A DNA stretch of 64,000 nt from Alteromonas gilva (GTDB lineage: Bacteria > Pseudomonadota > Gammaproteobacteria > Enterobacterales > Alteromonadaceae): NCBI RefSeq assembly GCF_028595265.1, contig NZ_JAQQXP010000003.1, forward strand, positions 471,934 to 535,933, read 5' to 3'. Each line of letters opens with the position of its first letter. Position 1 is the stretch's first letter. The notes under the pieces are model-generated. The model searched no databases, was not told where the DNA came from, and was given only the letters and a program-made list of their open reading frames with translations. The position numbers were made by a program, and so were the translations under genes. Of this stretch, positions 1 through 8,299 are shown in pieces.

Positions 1-900
1 GATGGCGCACTTTTTACTGAGGTAATGCCGGGGCAGGGGCGCTTTTCGGTGGCGGGAAACTGGCAAAATATTACCCGTGAATCATCCGTACTACGATTAG
101 TTACCCTGCAGTCAACCGGGATATCGCCAGATGGTTTATCCACTGTTGTAGTGCAGGAGCAAGCATTACTTTATTCGGTTATTGCTAATCCACCGGACGT
201 GCCACTGATTGTTGCCGGCGGCCTGGATGTAAGCGGTAATTTTGAAGTGGTGGCCAATCCTAATGGCGGCGGCGAGGGAGTGCCGTTATCTATCTGGACT
301 GACCTTGATGTCGATATGAATAATGGTAGCGGCACAACCTGTGGTCTGCAGGAATTTACCGATGGTAACTGTAGCGGTTCCCCTTACTCCGAAAAAGGCT
401 TTCAGGACTTAGATATTCTCGATAACGATCCGGATTTTCCGGATGATCTACTGGAATACATCTTTAATGTACCAGAAGCCGAGTGGGCGAGTTTGCGGGC
501 AGAAGCAGATCAAACGCTGCTGTCGTGCGCGTCGCTGGGGCCTGCCAGTGTTGGGCTTATATGGGTAGATGGTGATTGTCAGCTCAATGCCGGTACCATC
601 GTAGGTAGTGCCACGGACCCGGTGATTTTAATTGTTACCGATGGCGATCTCACCATGAATGGCGGTGCCGAAATCAACGGCATGGTGTTTTCGTTTCGCA
701 AGCCAACTACTGTGGCAGCATTTGAAGTGAATATGCTCGGTAGTGCCAGAGTCAATGGTGTGGTGGCTTCTAATCACCCGGTTGGTCACGCAAACGGCAC
801 CTACAATTCGGTTTACGATGCGAATGTCCTGGACCAGTTACAACAACATGACGCCTTCCAGCGTGTCGCACGAGTTCCCGGTAGCTGGCGGGATTTTTAG
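1..900 (+). CDS. PilX-like minor pilus assembly protein, 5'-truncated
   Basis: The reading frame is open from base 1 and ends with TAG at 898-900, so the gene starts outside the window and the N-terminal prepilin helix is not visible. What remains (about 300 residues) is an acidic, Gly/Asn-rich extracellular-type domain with a few cysteines and a beta-rich C-terminal half. I infer a PilX-type minor pilin or pilus assembly protein mainly from position: it lies 11 bases upstream of a clear PilV-type prepilin gene on the same strand, as in minor-pilin clusters. Such proteins sit in or prime the type IV pilus at the inner membrane. The ATG at base 25 is internal and is probably not the true start. 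The family call is moderate because the diagnostic N-terminus is missing. Confidence 0.55.
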   Translation, partial: DGALFTEVMPGQGRFSVAGNWQNITRESSVLRLVTLQSTGISPDGLSTVVVQEQALLYSVIANPPDVPLIVAGGLDVSGNFEVVANPNGGGEGVPLSIWTDLDVDMNNGSGTTCGLQEFTDGNCSGSPYSEKGFQDLDILDNDPDFPDDLLEYIFNVPEAEWASLRAEADQTLLSCASLGPASVGLIWVDGDCQLNAGTIVGSATDPVILIVTDGDLTMNGGAEINGMVFSFRKPTTVAAFEVNMLGSARVNGVVASNHPVGHANGTYNSVYDANVLDQLQQHDAFQRVARVPGSWRDF

Positions 901-911
901 AGGGCAAAATT

Positions 912-2972
912 ATGCGTGGTTTTTCATTAATAGAAGTGTTGATTGCATCATTGATCATTATGCTTGGTGTGACCGGCTTTGTAACGCTTCAGTCTGCTTA
1001 CATGCGCAGCGATGCCGACACTAACCTGCGTCAGGTCGCCATTCAGATGGCACAGGAAAAGCTGGACGACCTGCGCCGTTTTAATGTCATCGAAACTACC
1101 CCCGGCCAGATTGCGTATGACGATATTAATACTAACGTGGGTGGCAGCATACAAGCGGGCGACGCAAATGTGACCATCGGCGCTGACAATAAGTCTTATG
1201 CTTTTAACCGACAGTGGAATGTGGTTGAGCAATATTTTGTTGATACCGATTTTGACGGTATTGAAGACAGCTGGTTGGACGCCCCTGCCATTGGCGGCCT
1301 GGGCTTACCTGTGCCAGCACTGCCGGCCCAAAAGCAGGTTTCGGTTACCATCGGGTGGACTGATACTGAAGGCAATGCCATGAGTGTGGTGGTTGACGGC
1401 AATATTGCGCCGGTTAGCGCAGCCAACAGCTTGCAGGCGATCAATGAGAGCGATAATGCCAAGGTACAGCCTGAAGTCGCTTATGTTCCGGGGTTGGCGC
1501 CTGATGTTATCTCCTACGACTTAGGCAATAACGAAAGTGTGGAAACCAGCAAACCGGTGCCTGATATTTCCAACCAGGGCGACAACAATGTGGTGCAATT
1601 TGAAACCATTCGTTACGAGAGTAATGCCCAAATTGCGGAAAAGCTCGAGCAGGAAGATTTTTTAACCCTTAATTGCAGTTGTAAACTGGCAGGCTCCGGG
1701 GATGGCTATACACCGGCAATGACCGTACTTGATGGCGAGGAACTCGTGGTGAAACGCGGTGAAAAAGTCACCAAGGATATCGGTGTAGTTGCCGACAGTA
1801 AGCAACCTGCGCTATGCAATGTGTGTTGTCGCGATCATCACGATACGTCGTCGATGATCGCCAGTGAAACCTACTACCGGGCCGAAGCCGGGTTGCCTCA
1901 CGCCCATTATGATTACCAGGGGGCCGGGAACTTTGTCAAAGCCAGCGGGGTTGGCGATCCCTACACTGAAGCGTGTCGCTTTAAGCGTCTCGACGGTTTT
2001 TATGAGCTTTATCCGGACTGGCAGCTTATTGATATTATTGAGTTTGAAACGTCTTACTTAAATGTTGATAGCGTCATTGCAAATTATCGCACGTACACCG
2101 AGGGAGTCATTGCCAGTGACATCCAGGGCTCAGCGTATCCGGTGAAACCGACCGATCGGAATATTGAGGTACCACCGGGGGGGTATCAGTTAATTGCGCG
2201 CGGTATCTACCTGGATAGAATGACAACGGCTCATCGAAACGCGGTCAAGGCGAAAATTAGCGCCGGCGATCCACAATGGAAGGCCCTGGTGCCATTTTAC
2301 GACATTAACCTTACCTTACTGTCGGACTGGCAGTCGGCCAATACCAACGTTGCTACGGTCACTAACGAAGCCATTGAGACGATTATCGATCCGAGCAATA
2401 ATTATTACGGTACTTACAGCCGCGGGCGCGCAGAAGCATTGAATGATGGCAGTACCAATATGAGTGTAACGGCCTTTGCCAATAATGCTGGTATAACCGG
2501 CACCGATCCGGTGTCGCCATTAGAATATAGTCAACGGTTAAGTGATGTCTCTATGCTGGTGACGGTTGACAGCAAATCCAGCGCCGAGAAGTTTTTTGGT
2601 ATCATCGGCAATATCAGCTGTTTGATTACACAGAATAACGTGACCAAATCATGCGAGACCAATAACACCAATAAAGCGGAATATGTCGACTTATCAGACA
2701 TGATTATTACGGTCACGCCAAGCAAATTCATTTGTCCCGTGACGGTGCCAAAGGGTAAATCGACACCATTTTTCAGTTGTACCAATGTCTCTGAAAACTG
2801 GCTCGGTAGCATAGAGTTTAACATCAGTAAGCCCGGCTACGGCGTGTCTTACAAAATTCAAATGCCAGATGGAAGCGTGATTGATGCTAACCAAATCACC
2901 CTTACGTCAGGGCTGACGGGTACATCTAATCAGGAATACGGCGTTATCATAGAGCTTAATCAAACCTATTAA
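912..2972 (+). CDS. PilV-type type IV prepilin with unusually long C-terminal domain
   Basis: The protein begins with a class III prepilin signal: a 3-residue leader MRG, then FSLIEV with the conserved Glu at mature position 5 and a hydrophobic helix to about residue 25. This is the substrate of prepilin peptidase PilD, so the protein should enter the type IV pilus machinery as a minor pilin. A GAGGG ribosome site precedes the ATG. At 686 residues it is several times longer than an ordinary PilV. The extra part is mostly a polar, exported-type domain, with a Cys-rich patch around residues 255-320 (CSC, then CNVCC followed by RDHHD) that may bind a metal or form disulfides. The gene overlaps the convergent pseudopilin gene by 4 bases. 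The PilV name reflects the N-terminus; the function of the large domain is unknown. Confidence 0.75.
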   Translation: MRGFSLIEVLIASLIIMLGVTGFVTLQSAYMRSDADTNLRQVAIQMAQEKLDDLRRFNVIETTPGQIAYDDINTNVGGSIQAGDANVTIGADNKSYAFNRQWNVVEQYFVDTDFDGIEDSWLDAPAIGGLGLPVPALPAQKQVSVTIGWTDTEGNAMSVVVDGNIAPVSAANSLQAINESDNAKVQPEVAYVPGLAPDVISYDLGNNESVETSKPVPDISNQGDNNVVQFETIRYESNAQIAEKLEQEDFLTLNCSCKLAGSGDGYTPAMTVLDGEELVVKRGEKVTKDIGVVADSKQPALCNVCCRDHHDTSSMIASETYYRAEAGLPHAHYDYQGAGNFVKASGVGDPYTEACRFKRLDGFYELYPDWQLIDIIEFETSYLNVDSVIANYRTYTEGVIASDIQGSAYPVKPTDRNIEVPPGGYQLIARGIYLDRMTTAHRNAVKAKISAGDPQWKALVPFYDINLTLLSDWQSANTNVATVTNEAIETIIDPSNNYYGTYSRGRAEALNDGSTNMSVTAFANNAGITGTDPVSPLEYSQRLSDVSMLVTVDSKSSAEKFFGIIGNISCLITQNNVTKSCETNNTNKAEYVDLSDMIITVTPSKFICPVTVPKGKSTPFFSCTNVSENWLGSIEFNISKPGYGVSYKIQMPDGSVIDANQITLTSGLTGTSNQEYGVIIELNQTY

Positions 2973-3493
2973 CAGTGCGGATAGTGACCTGTTGGTGGGG
3001 TGAGAGTGCAGACTCTGACTCTGCCAGTGTTACTTACGATCAATTTATACTGCTCCGTGTCATTGCTTAAGGTTAGCGAGCCGGCGTAACCACCGGCCAG
3101 ACCTCTGGGAGGGGTAAAACGTGACTGGTTATCGTAGTTGGTAAAGGTAGACGCTGTTATCGACGTAAAACGAAACTCCCGCCACCGGACAACAGACTCT
3201 ACTCCCATTATTGTGCAACTCGAGGCCACCCGGCAATCACAGTCAGTGGTGTCGGTGGTGCCGATACACCATTGATTACCCGGGTGAATGTCGACAACAA
3301 TATTGTGCTGCTGCATAACGGCGTGGCTTCGTGCAAACTGGAACGAAAAATAAGCCGCCTGAATCGCTCCCTTTAAGTAATGGCTGTTCAGTAACGAGCG
3401 AAACCCGGCGGTACCCTGACTCGCAATAACAGTAACAACGGTAATTGCAATCAGCAGTTGTATAAGCGTAAATCCACCCCGATGTTGGTGCAT
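2969..3493 (-). CDS. GspH/FimT family pseudopilin
   Basis: This is a 174-residue protein with a class III prepilin signal: a 7-residue leader ending in GG, then FTLIQLLIAITVV, followed by a single hydrophobic helix and a beta-rich GspH/FimT-like domain with several cysteines. FimT/FimU-type minor pilins help start type IV pilus assembly and in some species bind DNA for uptake. Mature position 5, almost always Glu in this family, is Gln here. The gene is convergent with the PilV-like gene and shares 4 bases at the stop codons, so it is transcribed against the rest of the visible pilin cluster. The family call is good; the exact role (FimT versus FimU) is not resolved. Confidence 0.75.
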   Translation of the reverse strand: MHQHRGGFTLIQLLIAITVVTVIASQGTAGFRSLLNSHYLKGAIQAAYFSFQFARSHAVMQQHNIVVDIHPGNQWCIGTTDTTDCDCRVASSCTIMGVESVVRWREFRFTSITASTFTNYDNQSRFTPPRGLAGGYAGSLTLSNDTEQYKLIVSNTGRVRVCTLTPPTGHYPHC

Positions 3494-3784
3494 AGTCTGT
3501 GTCCTGTAAGTGTTGGCAGACCATAGTAGAAATAACCAATAGCGCTGAGAACTGCGCCAAAGTATGGATTATCCTGCGGCAAGAACATGTTGCTCCGGCT
3601 AAGCGGTGTACCTGCGATAACGAGGCGATACCCCAGCGCCATCGATACGACTGTAAGGCGTTACCCTGTGGGGCGAGGTCAATCCAGGCGAAGAATCTTA
3701 CTGCGACGGTATAATGCCTGCTGACAAGGTCACCAATTTTAACGTAGACTGTATACAGGTACTTAAAACACTCTGGATTATCTA

Positions 3785-4618
3785 ATGGATAAACAAGCAG
3801 TTATTGAAGAAATGAAAGTGTTACCCAGTATCGACGTTGAGTTCGAAGTAGCGCGTAGGGTAGGTTTTATTAAACGGCAACTTAAGCAATCCGGTATGAA
3901 TGCCCTGGTACTGGGCATTAGCGGTGGTATCGATTCGTGCACCCTGGGCCGGTTGGCACAGTTGGCCGTCGATGAGCTTAATGACGAGCATCACGAAAGT
4001 TATCAGTTTATCGCGGTGCGCTTGCCTTATCATGTACAAGCCGACGAAGATGATGCGCAGGCGTCGATCGATTTTATCAAGCCATCAAAATCTATTGCAG
4101 TGAATGTGCAGCCCGGCGCTGATGCTATCCATCAGCAAACCAGCGCGGCGCTTGATGCTGCTGGTTTGTTACCCGCCGACGAAGCAAAGCAGGACTTTGT
4201 AAAAGGTAATGTGAAAGCCCGGACCCGTATGGTCATTCAGTATGAAATAGCCGGTATGCTTGACGGGCTGGTGCTAGGCACCGATCACTCGGCTGAAAAC
4301 ATTACCGGCTTCTACACCAAATATGGCGATGGGGCATGTGATTTGGCGCCCCTGTTTGGTTTAAGTAAACGTCAGGTGCGTCAGGTGGCGGAGCATCTGG
4401 GTGCCCCTGCCAAAATTATTCATAAAGCGCCCACGGCCGATCTGGAAACCCTGACGCCGCAAAAGGCCGATGAGCAAGCGCTCGGACTCACCTATGATCA
4501 AATAGATGATTTTCTCGAAAATAAAGCGGTTGCACCGGAAGTATCGGAAAAGTTACTGTATATTTATAATCGTACGCAGCATAAACGTGTACCTATTCCT
4601 ACTATTTACGATGAGTAA
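3785..4618 (+). CDS. nadE: NH3-dependent NAD+ synthetase
   Basis: NadE makes NAD+ from nicotinic acid adenine dinucleotide, ATP and ammonia, the last step of NAD synthesis in the cytosol. The 277 residues match the ammonia-dependent form: there is no N-terminal glutaminase (nitrilase) domain. The P-loop of the N-type ATP pyrophosphatase fold is visible as SGGIDS at residues 46-51, and a second conserved block GTDHSAENITGFYTKYGDGACDL is present. The stop is 6 bases before the glnB start, so the two genes are almost certainly co-transcribed. A TATAAT at 3710-3715 could be the -10 of a promoter, but I see no good -35. The upstream 290 bases hold no convincing gene. Confidence 0.95.
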   Translation: MDKQAVIEEMKVLPSIDVEFEVARRVGFIKRQLKQSGMNALVLGISGGIDSCTLGRLAQLAVDELNDEHHESYQFIAVRLPYHVQADEDDAQASIDFIKPSKSIAVNVQPGADAIHQQTSAALDAAGLLPADEAKQDFVKGNVKARTRMVIQYEIAGMLDGLVLGTDHSAENITGFYTKYGDGACDLAPLFGLSKRQVRQVAEHLGAPAKIIHKAPTADLETLTPQKADEQALGLTYDQIDDFLENKAVAPEVSEKLLYIYNRTQHKRVPIPTIYDE

Positions 4619-4624
4619 GCGACA

Positions 4625-4963
4625 ATGAAAAAAATTGAAGCAATCGTTAAACCTTTTAAACTCGACGAAGTTCGTGAAGCTCTGGCAGATGTTGGTATCG
4701 CAGGTATGACGGTGACCGAAGTCAAAGGTTTCGGTCGTCAGAAAGGCCATACCGAATTGTACCGCGGGGCGGAATATCAGGTTGATTTTTTACCCAAGGT
4801 AAAAATTGAAATCGTCCTTGATGATGAGCGTGTAGAAATGGCGGTGGAGACTATCCTCAAGTCTGCCAAGACCGGTAAAATTGGCGACGGTAAAATCTTT
4901 ATCTACAACGTTGAGCAGGCCGTTCGGATCCGGACATCAGAATCCGGTGACGAAGCGATATAA
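4625..4963 (+). CDS. glnB: Nitrogen regulatory protein P-II
   Basis: P-II is a trimeric signal protein that reads 2-oxoglutarate and ATP/ADP and passes nitrogen status to glutamine synthetase adenylyltransferase, NtrB and other partners. The 112 residues are full length. The T-loop RGAEYQVDF carries Tyr51, the uridylylation site of GlnD. The TGKIGDGKIF block of the B-loop region is intact, and the end (RIRTSESGDEAI) resembles GlnB more than GlnK. No amtB follows, which also favours GlnB. It sits 6 bases after nadE, an arrangement that links NAD synthesis to nitrogen signalling. A strong terminator follows. Confidence 0.95.
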   Translation: MKKIEAIVKPFKLDEVREALADVGIAGMTVTEVKGFGRQKGHTELYRGAEYQVDFLPKVKIEIVLDDERVEMAVETILKSAKTGKIGDGKIFIYNVEQAVRIRTSESGDEAI

Positions 4964-4990
4964 TCAGACGCAGTGGTATCTGTAAAACAA

Positions 4991-5023
4991 AAAAAGCGGC
5001 GTGTGTTTACACGCCGCTTTTTT
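4991..5023. terminator. Bidirectional rho-independent terminator between glnB and slyD
   Basis: There is a 9-bp GC-rich stem, GCGGCGTGT at 4996-5004 pairing with ACACGCCGC at 5009-5017, with a 4-base loop. The stem is flanked by A-run and T-run, so it can end transcripts from both the plus strand (nadE-glnB) and the minus strand (slyD). Confidence 0.92.
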
Positions 5024-5040
5024 ATTTCGAATTGCTCTAA

Positions 5041-5520
5041 TTAATGGTTACAACCACCCGCACCGTGAACGTGGCCGTGGGTCAGTTCATCCTGGGTGGG
5101 CTCGCGTACATCGAGTATCTCAACTGAAAATGACAGAGCAATACCAGCGAGCGGATGGTTACCATCGATAATGACTTCGTCATCGGTTTTTTCTACCACA
5201 ATAACCGACTGCTCTCCGGCGTCGGTGGTTGCCCGAAACTGCATGCCGGGCTCCACATCCATGCCATCAAACATCGTGGCTGGCACTGCCTGAACCAAAT
5301 GATCAAGGCGCTCGCCATAGGCTTTCTCTGGCGCAATAGTGACGTCAAATTTCTCGCCTGAAGATTTTCCCTGTAACGCTTCCTCGAGTCCGCTAATTAA
5401 AAAACGGCTGCCCAAGAGAGCTGATAGCGGCTCGCCACCAGTCGAAGAATCAAGCTCAGTGCCGTCTTCAGTGCTTACCGTGTAGTGAAGCGTTACGACA
5501 CTATTTGGAGAAATTTGCAT
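5041..5520 (-). CDS. slyD: SlyD-like FKBP-type peptidyl-prolyl cis-trans isomerase
   Basis: SlyD is a cytosolic prolyl isomerase and chaperone, also involved in nickel handling for hydrogenase in enterobacteria. The 159 residues show the FKBP half-barrel with the inserted IF chaperone flap (roughly residues 70-120) and the conserved DGNHPLAG block. The end EPTQDELTHGHVHGAGGCNH aligns with the start of the E. coli metal-binding tail but stops after about 10 residues. The long Cys/His-rich tail is therefore missing and metal storage is probably weak. It is convergent with nadE-glnB across the shared terminator. Confidence 0.9.
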   Translation of the reverse strand: MQISPNSVVTLHYTVSTEDGTELDSSTGGEPLSALLGSRFLISGLEEALQGKSSGEKFDVTIAPEKAYGERLDHLVQAVPATMFDGMDVEPGMQFRATTDAGEQSVIVVEKTDDEVIIDGNHPLAGIALSFSVEILDVREPTQDELTHGHVHGAGGCNH

Positions 5521-5569
5521 AGTACCTGCCTTAATGGTTTTTTAGGTGAATGTTTGAAATTATCAGTGA

Positions 5570-6595
5570 TTAATCTAGCGTATACGGCAAGTCGCAATGG
5601 ATCAACTCTGCCGCTGTAAAAGTCGAGAGCCGGAAGGCATCATCGGCGCTGGTATTGTTGTTGACGATTGCCAGGATCCAGGTTTCTTCGCCAAGTTCGG
5701 CGAGCTGTAAAATTGTGCCACCAGAACGCCAGTGCTCACCGGCCTGTTTTTCCAGTTGAATAGCGCCATCAGCGGCGGCAGCACCAGACGAAGCCTCAGC
5801 AGCGATTGCGGTATCAAGTTTAAACACCATCGCGGCCCGTTTGTTTTTACCCAAATAGCGCGTTCGGGCCACAACTTCCTGGCCCATATAACAACCCTTA
5901 TTAAAGTCAATTGCGTTCAGCGCCTGCAGATTCATCATTTGCGGCACATATTGATTAACGTGAGAGGCGGTTGTGAGCCAGGGAATACCTGCACGAATTT
6001 GCAGGGCATCAAAAACGGCTTCGTGATAACACACTATGCCGTCCTGAGAAAGTGATTGCTCAAAGGCCTGAAGGTGTTGTGAATCAATGCCGACTAACAA
6101 AGACCCTGCCGGATAATCAAGCTGCAGCGCTATTCCGGCAGGAGACTCTGACAGCGTTAACGCCTTATCGGGCAAACTCGTCATGAGCGTTTTCAACTGT
6201 GCTTTAGCGGCGTCGCCGGCAACATAAAAATAGTGGTATTTTGGCTCATCCGGGGCAATAGTAATTTTTGAAAACACCCCGTACTTTTGCAGCTGAGCTG
6301 TGGTCGCCTCTAACGCTGCTTTAGGCCCCAGTAATACCAATGCAGAGCTGGTGTGTGCCAGCAAACTGATACTCCAGCTCTTGCCCTTAAAGTCGCAATG
6401 AGCCGTGCGGCGAACCTCGCCTTGCGCCAATTTATTTACGTCGACGGTGAGTTGGCTGTGCAAAAAAGTGCTCGCATCGTCACCGGTTAACCGAAGCCCG
6501 GCCATCGTCTCCAAAGGCACAATAAAGTTGGCCGCCAGGTCTTTCAGGTTCGCAGGCATTACTGGTTGTAGTTGCATAATCTTAAGCACACTCAT
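5570..6595 (-). CDS. ygfZ: tRNA-modifying / Fe-S assembly protein YgfZ (folate-binding)
   Basis: YgfZ is a folate-dependent protein needed for activity of some Fe-S enzymes, including the tRNA methylthiotransferase MiaB. The 341 residues contain the family signature KGCYMGQEVVAR around residues 223-234, including the key Cys of the K-G-C-Y-x-G-Q-E motif, in the GcvT-like fold. The gene is divergent from sdhE, the same arrangement as in E. coli. The ATG at 6595 has a second in-frame Met (position 6) just downstream, so the start could be slightly shorter. Confidence 0.92.
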   Translation of the reverse strand: MSVLKIMQLQPVMPANLKDLAANFIVPLETMAGLRLTGDDASTFLHSQLTVDVNKLAQGEVRRTAHCDFKGKSWSISLLAHTSSALVLLGPKAALEATTAQLQKYGVFSKITIAPDEPKYHYFYVAGDAAKAQLKTLMTSLPDKALTLSESPAGIALQLDYPAGSLLVGIDSQHLQAFEQSLSQDGIVCYHEAVFDALQIRAGIPWLTTASHVNQYVPQMMNLQALNAIDFNKGCYMGQEVVARTRYLGKNKRAAMVFKLDTAIAAEASSGAAAADGAIQLEKQAGEHWRSGGTILQLAELGEETWILAIVNNNTSADDAFRLSTFTAAELIHCDLPYTLD

Positions 6596-6749
6596 TGGTA
6601 AGTTTTAGCATTCTGGTAAGTATGTGGGGCGCAATATCAGAAGTTCAAGGGGGGCGTCGTGGCGAGCTTGGCAGACACTGTTACAAAACCGATCCGAAGC
6701 GGCTTTAGGTCAGTATCAACCACCTACCAACCGTGATATATTTGCGACC

Positions 6750-7028
6750 ATGTCAATTACACCGAATCAACCTGTTATGTTTACTGCAAAGCGTTATGCT
6801 CGTTTAAAATGGGCTTGCCGTCGCGGCATGCTGGAGCTGGATGTACTGTTACTGCCGTTTGTAGAGGAAGCGTTTAATGATTTGTCGGAGCAGGATAAAG
6901 AAACCTTTGAACGATTATTAACCTGCGACGACCCGGATTTATTTGCCTGGTTCATGGGGCATCAACGCTGCGAGGATCCTGAACTGGCAAAGTTAGTTGC
7001 AACCGTTGTTAACCGAGTCAAAGTATAA
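6750..7028 (+). CDS. sdhE: FAD assembly factor SdhE (YgfY)
   Basis: SdhE helps attach FAD covalently to succinate dehydrogenase and fumarate reductase. The RGMLELD motif (E. coli RGMRELD), which carries the active surface, is present, as is the downstream CDDPDLFAWFMGH block. The frame is open further upstream, but the first 42 codons from 6624 do not resemble the family, so I place the start at the ATG at 6750 (92 residues). The ATG at 6777 (83 residues) fits the E. coli N-terminus slightly better. No clear ribosome site decides between them. The gene overlaps ygfX by 32 bases. Confidence 0.88.
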   Translation: MSITPNQPVMFTAKRYARLKWACRRGMLELDVLLLPFVEEAFNDLSEQDKETFERLLTCDDPDLFAWFMGHQRCEDPELAKLVATVVNRVKV

Positions 7029-7446
7029 CGTCAGGCTGGCACTGACAAGGTGCTGGTGGCAACCGCGTCTGTGGCTGAGTGCCTCGGCGTGCGCCATAGC
7101 GGTATTGTTGAGTGAGCACCCTGAATGGACGCTGTTAGTGTGCTTGGTAGCAATGGGGCTTTACTGGTGTTTACCGCCAGCTGACACTAAACGACGGCGC
7201 AGCACGGTAGAGCAGGTGACGGTATCGGAGTCCGGTCGTTGGGTACCCCTGGTCGCTGAGCGTAACGACAGTCAGGACGCCTGGCAAATAGAAAGCCGTT
7301 CTAAGTTGTTGCCATTTGCGTTATATCTGGTGATGGTCAGCGAACGCACCGGGCGGCGAAAATCGCTTTGGATTTTTCCCCGGCATACCAGCGAACTCAG
7401 TTACCGGCGACTGGCCAGGATTGTTTTTCGGCAAGGAATACTCTGA
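6997..7446 (+). CDS. ygfX: YgfX/CptA family membrane protein
   Basis: This is a 149-residue protein with two closely spaced membrane helices near the N-terminus (about residues 25-60), then a soluble domain ending in the typical RRLARIVFRQ. In E. coli YgfX forms a pair with SdhE; it has been described both as a toxin acting on cytoskeletal proteins and as a partner in SdhE function. The frame starts with TTG at 6997 inside the end of sdhE, which suggests translational coupling. Similarity to E. coli YgfX is low overall but the helix pattern, length and position agree. Confidence 0.8.
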   Translation: MQPLLTESKYNVRLALTRCWWQPRLWLSASACAIAVLLSEHPEWTLLVCLVAMGLYWCLPPADTKRRRSTVEQVTVSESGRWVPLVAERNDSQDAWQIESRSKLLPFALYLVMVSERTGRRKSLWIFPRHTSELSYRRLARIVFRQGIL

Positions 7447-8295
7447 TTGGTAAATTTATACATCAACGCACTGTTTAAAAAACGCATTCCTATCACGGCT
7501 GACAGTTTAGACGCACTGCAGCGTGCTCCGGTGCTGTGGCAAACCTTTTCACCCAGCGTTAAACATTATCATCGCTACTGTCGATTACTGGACTGGCAAA
7601 ATCAGGCGCAGGTCCATCCCCTTTACTGGCAGGTTCGCGCGCTCCCGCTGCAGCTTAAGTTACTGTCTCACCCGAAAAGCCCGTTTGCCCTGTTGGGGCT
7701 GGTGCACCTTGATAACGAAGTAACCGAATATGCTGATGTCCGGGTGGATATTCCCTGCGAAATGGTCGCCCGGTTTAACCGGGTCTATCAGCACCGTAGA
7801 GGTCTGGCCGTGGTTGTTCAGGTAACGGCGACGCAACGGGGTCGGCGAGTGTATGATGCGGCAGGCACGTATTTAATGCGCCGGGCGGGCAAAATACCCG
7901 GATTAGCCGGCTATGAAGGGCGCAATCAACCGGCCTCTGAGGAAGAACATGATGTGGCGCTGTTTTCGTTTAGTCCCGCTGATGTGCGTCGTTATGCGTG
8001 GATCTCCGGCGATGTTAACCCGATACACCTCAGTACGCTGACCGCACGTCTGTTTGGCTTTAAACGCGCTATAGCGCACGGTATGTTTACCAGCGGCCGC
8101 GCTATTGCCGCCCTTGACGCGCAACAGCCACTCAGTGGCGAAGCGCTGTCGATATATTTTAAGCGGCCCATGCTATTACCGGCTGACGCGCAGTTGCGCG
8201 CCGGTCCGCGCGCTTCCAGCCAATCTTTCTCGTTACAGTCGACCCGTCAGGCAGATCATGCTGAGACCTTTATAGAAGGCATCATTCACCGCTAA
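7447..8295 (+). CDS. MaoC-like hot-dog domain protein
   Basis: This is a 282-residue protein. Its C-terminal half has the MaoC/R-hydratase signature ISGDVNPIHLS followed by FGFKRAIAHGMF (about residues 180-210). The Asp and His of the hydratase active site are present, so an acyl-CoA or acyl-ACP hydratase activity is plausible. The N-terminal half (about 1-130) looks like a second, degenerate hot-dog fold. The start is a TTG directly after the ygfX stop (TGA then TTG), so it is probably translated from the same message as sdhE-ygfX. The substrate is unknown; nothing nearby is a fatty-acid gene. Confidence 0.75.
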   Translation: MVNLYINALFKKRIPITADSLDALQRAPVLWQTFSPSVKHYHRYCRLLDWQNQAQVHPLYWQVRALPLQLKLLSHPKSPFALLGLVHLDNEVTEYADVRVDIPCEMVARFNRVYQHRRGLAVVVQVTATQRGRRVYDAAGTYLMRRAGKIPGLAGYEGRNQPASEEEHDVALFSFSPADVRRYAWISGDVNPIHLSTLTARLFGFKRAIAHGMFTSGRAIAALDAQQPLSGEALSIYFKRPMLLPADAQLRAGPRASSQSFSLQSTRQADHAETFIEGIIHR

Positions 8296-8299
8296 CGGA

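Noticed and set aside
3499..3714. 71-codon ORF upstream of nadE
   Set aside because: It overlaps the pseudopilin upstream region, is Cys/Lys-rich without pattern, and has no ribosome site.
6624..6749. N-terminal extension of sdhE
   Set aside because: The extra 42 residues do not look like the family, which starts close to the RGM motif.
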